Assembly: GCA_946800325.1 (NCBI GenBank)
Contig: OX326957.1
Location: forward strand, 49,533,307-49,597,306
Direction of reading: 5' to 3'
Origin: Luzula sylvatica
Taxonomy: Eukaryota > Streptophyta > Magnoliopsida > Poales > Juncaceae
Length of the DNA stretch: 64,000 nucleotides
Shown piece by piece: positions 60,915 through 64,000 of this stretch (the first letter of the stretch is position 1; each line of letters starts with the position of its first letter). The notes below the pieces were generated by a model. The model ran no database searches. It saw only the letters and a list, made by a program, of their open reading frames with translations, and was not told the origin of the DNA. The translations under genes and the position numbers were made by a program.

Positions 60915-61910
60915 GAAAAGTATTTACAAAAGTCCAATTTGTAAGAAGAGCGATAATTTAGCCAAATTTACAAATCTAATTCTTTCGTCAGATCATTTGT
61001 TTTTGGCTAGGTTACCTGGCGAAAAAAACTGGTCTTTCCCCAAAGTGTGTGACGAAAGTATTTAATCCTTATTTTTGCACGATAACTTGGAAAAAAGCTA
61101 ATTAAGCCATTTTCGCCAAGCCCTCTGGCGAAATCGGGAAAAAAAATTTCCTTATTTTTTATAATTATTTTCATTGTAAAATTGCAACAACAACAACAAT
61201 AAAAATTGCATTTTCGCAAGCCCTGCAGGGGAAAGTGCCTGTTCAGGAACTTTTCTGTAAGATTTTACTGCTATGTTCAAATTGAATTCCGTTTGTTTTG
61301 TTAGATATATTATTATGTGTTGAATGATTGTGTGAAATTGTATACATTTATTTTGAATTTTGAATTTATTTATATTTTTATATTAATTGTGAATTTATGT
61401 GACAAATCAGCCATTATGAGATTTCTCATGATGTTTAAAATTCTTCATTATTAAAAAGATAAAAAATATTTGAATATTTAGCTTAATTTAATATTCATTG
61501 TATCTAGTTTGCTAGAATTTTATCTCACTCAATTGCATTTATTTTTCTATTTATTATGATTTAAAAAAAAATGAAAATAAGATGAAAAACGCAAAACAAT
61601 ATTTTTTTTTGCTATTTTAAAATTAAAATAATTATTAAAAATAATAAAAATATATTATTTCCCTCTTACGCCAGAGGGCTCGGCGAAATTGGCCTAATTA
61701 GTTTTTTTTTCAAATTAATGTGCAAAAATAATGGTTAAAACACTTTCGCGAGACCCTCTTGCGAAAGACAAATCTCTTTCGCCAGCTAGTTTTGCAAATT
61801 TGGTAAAAACATAGTTCTTTTTGCAAACTGGGATTGTGTAAAGGCTACATGTCAAAAAAATTCTGGTCTTGAAGTATCGAATCTGCAAGAAAAAAAGACT
61901 TTTGTAAAAC
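60915..61910 (+). repeat. TIR-bounded copy of the TTTCGCCAGA-hairpin repeat family
   Basis: Ends are similar as inverted repeats (agtatttacaaaagtcc at the left, the complement aagttttacaaaagtc at the right). Blocks at 60980-61250 and 61670-61800 are full of ggcgaaa/tttcgcc inverted motifs; between them lies AT-rich DNA shared, inverted, with 21060-21350. No transposase. The most complete of three copies in the window. Confidence 0.6.
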
Positions 61911-62319
61911 TTTTGTGTTCTTCTGTGACTGGAGCATTTCTACATCAAAATAATGGGTCGCGATTCGGTGAGATACATATTTTATGGTGCAGGACATAAA
62001 GAAGTAAAAAGACGAGAAATTACAATATAAAAAAAAAAAAAATCACACACCATTCATTCTAAAAAATCAGCAGTGAAACAATCACTCGAAAATTGGAGAC
62101 CTTACGTAATTTTCGAATTGTTGCCATGCATATAAACAACAATTTAAGTTGAATTAACTAGCATGTCCATTTCTCATAATAAAATTAACTAATAACATGA
62201 TAAAAAAAATTAACTAGTAACACGTTTCAGAATAAAACTAGCATGAAAAAAAATATCACAACGAATTAAACAATAACATGATAGATAAAATTAACATCTA
62301 TATAGTACAAAGCTAGAAT
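61911..62319. other. 3' flank of MIS12
   Basis: AT-rich; contains the MIS12 3' UTR. Nothing else identified. Confidence 0.45.
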
Positions 62320-63718
62320 TCAATTTTGCAATGCTTGTCCATTTCTCAGAATATCTTGCATTTGCTCGAGACCAGGTGACAGCTCTGTAAATTATCCACG
62401 GAACTTACTAAGCTCATAATTATACAAATTAAAAAGTTTAAATTCATCACAAGTGTGGTAAAAATTATTAGGGTTTAGGGGTTTACCTTTGTCACGAGCC
62501 TCAATTGGATCCTCAATTGAGCAAATTAGTCCAGATATAGAATTTTTAGTTTCAAGCTTTCTCTTGTGAAGTGTTGGGAATGTATTCATAGTATCTGCAT
62601 ACCAAAGAAATTATTGAAGATTCAAGGGCATTTCTCCAAAATTAACAAATTTATTTTTCATGTATTTTGCACAGTACAAGCGTTTTTACCTTTATTTTGC
62701 AAATCTCCAATGCTTTGATTTTTCACTTCGTGTAGTTTCGTTTGAAGTGTCGGTACTGTTCTCATAATATCTACATATACATATCACATAATTAATTATA
62801 AAAGACTTTGTTAGGTACTTAAATGCATTTATTTACTTTGAAATGTTTCTCTCACGGAGTTATCCTCGAATATGCTTAGCGTCTCGGCAATGGATGCATC
62901 AAAACCCGTGCTGAAATCAGACTCTTTTTCGAGTAAAGTCATCTCTCTCTGAAGCTCAACTTGTTCTCTTCCAGCCTGAATATAAAGCAAATTTCAAATC
63001 ATAAAGCTTCAATACAAACAAAAAGAAATTGAATTGAATTGAATCGAGTGGAATAAACTTACTAATTCAATCTTGGTTCTCAAGGAGTTCAACTCATTAT
63101 CGAGCATTGGGTCTGAAACATCTACTTCAAGTGATAAATCTTTAGACGATTCTTTCTGAAATACATTTTAGACATTTTAATGAAAATAATTAACACAAAG
63201 ATCAAACCTTTTAGCAGGAAATCAAAATTTAGAATTTGAAACGAACTTGTTTAGGGAGAGAAAGATCCTCAGGGATCCCAAAGACAGATTGAAGGCAATA
63301 CTTCTCCCAAATTCCCAATCTCTTATCAAGATCGCTTTTCAGCAAGGCTCTAATTGAATTGACACCCTAGAAGAAGCAATTGAGAAGAAGAACCATTTTT
63401 TTGTTGAGGCTAATTCACCAAAAAAGAAGCATTACAGGAGATATAAATCGTTAAAACTGTTACCTTGGCCAATGCTTCGGCTTTCTCTCCTTCTCCACTG
63501 CCAACGAGTTCCGAACTTATCCTAAAGAGCAATAAAAGAAATTTTAAATAGATCAAATGAAAAACCTCAAAGTGGTAAATCGAGATAACGAACTGGAGGA
63601 AGAAATCGACGGCGCCGTCGAAGACGTCGTCCACGGAGTTGAGGATTTGATTAACAAAGATCTCCGGGTTGAGGCCCAAAGCGCCGAACACTGTCTCCTT
63701 CTCACTCCTCTCCTCCAT
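62320..63718 (-). CDS. MIS12: Kinetochore protein MIS12 homologue
   Basis: Eight exons: 63594-63718, 63474-63531, 63247-63366, 63063-63155, 62836-62975, 62690-62770, 62487-62594 and 62320-62384, about 262 residues. MIS12 is the founding subunit of the MIND complex, which links CENP-C at the centromere to NDC80. The N-terminal match is strong: ETVFGALGLNPEIFVNQILN and SVDDVFDGAVDFFLQ, then GVNSIRALLKSDLDKRLGIW and a coiled coil (EQVELQREMTLLEKES). Exons 6 and 7 both read .TMN/IMRT.PTL...KL...KN, so one duplicated the other. All junctions are GT-AG and in frame, except that exon 5 counts one base longer by coordinates (140) than the frame needs (139). This may be my counting near 62870-62885 or a real single-base lesion. 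Confidence 0.88.
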
Positions 63719-63921
63719 TTTCCTTCCGCTTTCCAGAGATTTTGAACGGGGGTTTTGCGAGAGCAGAACTCAAAGGCGGGAAATGAACTCAGCTTCTTTA
63801 GCGAAACCAGTTCCCGGATTTAATTCGGGTTTTACAATTTCGGGTTTGTAGTCCAAATATCGGGTATTCCTAAATCCTAATTCATAATCTGAGGTTCTAA
63901 ATTCCTGATTTTGAGATGAAA
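63719..63921. promoter_or_regulatory. MIS12 promoter-side DNA
   Basis: About 200 bp between the MIS12 start and a Helitron end. It has gcgggaaatg (63776-63785), an E2F-like site of the kind found in cell-cycle genes. No TATA box seen. Confidence 0.4.
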
Positions 63922-64000
63922 TTAGGAGAATACTCGCGCTACGTGGCGAGGATGTTAATTATTTTTTCATTGTAATACAAAATACATATAAATAGAGAAA
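63922..64000 (-). mobile_element. Helitron 3' end (minus strand), runs off the window
   Basis: Minus strand: ...tcctcgccacgtagcgcgag hairpin, tattctcCTAA, then T. About 75 bp align closely with the end at 13953, in the opposite orientation. Confidence 0.65.

Overview
The window is nuclear DNA from a flowering plant, most likely a eudicot. Evidence: GT-AG introns (plus two GC-AG introns), plant-specific gene families (AMT1, chloroplast beta-amylase, neprosin-domain proteins, LEA-like proteins, plant-type MIS12), AT-rich intergenic DNA, and plant-type hAT, copia, Helitron, SINE and MITE repeats. I cannot name the species.

Genes, left to right: an intronless AMT1 ammonium transporter (minus, 671-2188); a two-exon cupin protein (minus, 19169-19592); an 18-exon C2 plus class-3 lipase gene (minus, 27280-32163); a four-exon BAM1-type chloroplast beta-amylase (plus, 39674-41942); two tandem seven-exon neprosin-domain genes (plus, 42329-43828 and 46100-48453), the first with a damaged C-terminus; a cluster of LEA-like genes on the minus strand, with intact three-exon copies at 52865-53479 and 58333-58998 and an orphan first exon at 55299-55349; and an eight-exon MIS12 kinetochore gene (minus, 62320-63718). 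All exon structures were built by hand from splice sites, frame and family similarity.

The rest is mostly mobile or repetitive. 3.0-9.5 kb is a nest of related copia-type LTRs in both orientations, whose U3 parts carry different arrays of short palindromes; two hAT elements with perfect 8-bp target duplications sit inside one LTR. 9.5-11.4 kb is a diverged tandem array (about 127 bp period, with signs of higher-order structure). Further elements with recognisable ends: hATs at 15011-16026 (inside a MITE), 32583-33114 and 34474-34986; a T-tailed SINE at 33728-33886; a Helitron at 37211-39226 and several Helitron 3' ends; twin MITEs in TA microsatellites at 25.2-26.35 kb; a long-TIR element inside a lipase intron.

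The genes do not form a pathway. Shared logic exists only inside the tandem families: the neprosin pair share a duplicated promoter block, and the LEA-like copies share a TATA box and a G-box or ACGT-type motif, which suggests ABA or stress control. I found no convincing new molecular system. The most unusual items are the exchangeable palindromic U3 modules, the MIS12 exon duplication, the missing second catalytic Glu in both neprosin proteins, and the two GC-AG introns in one lipase gene.
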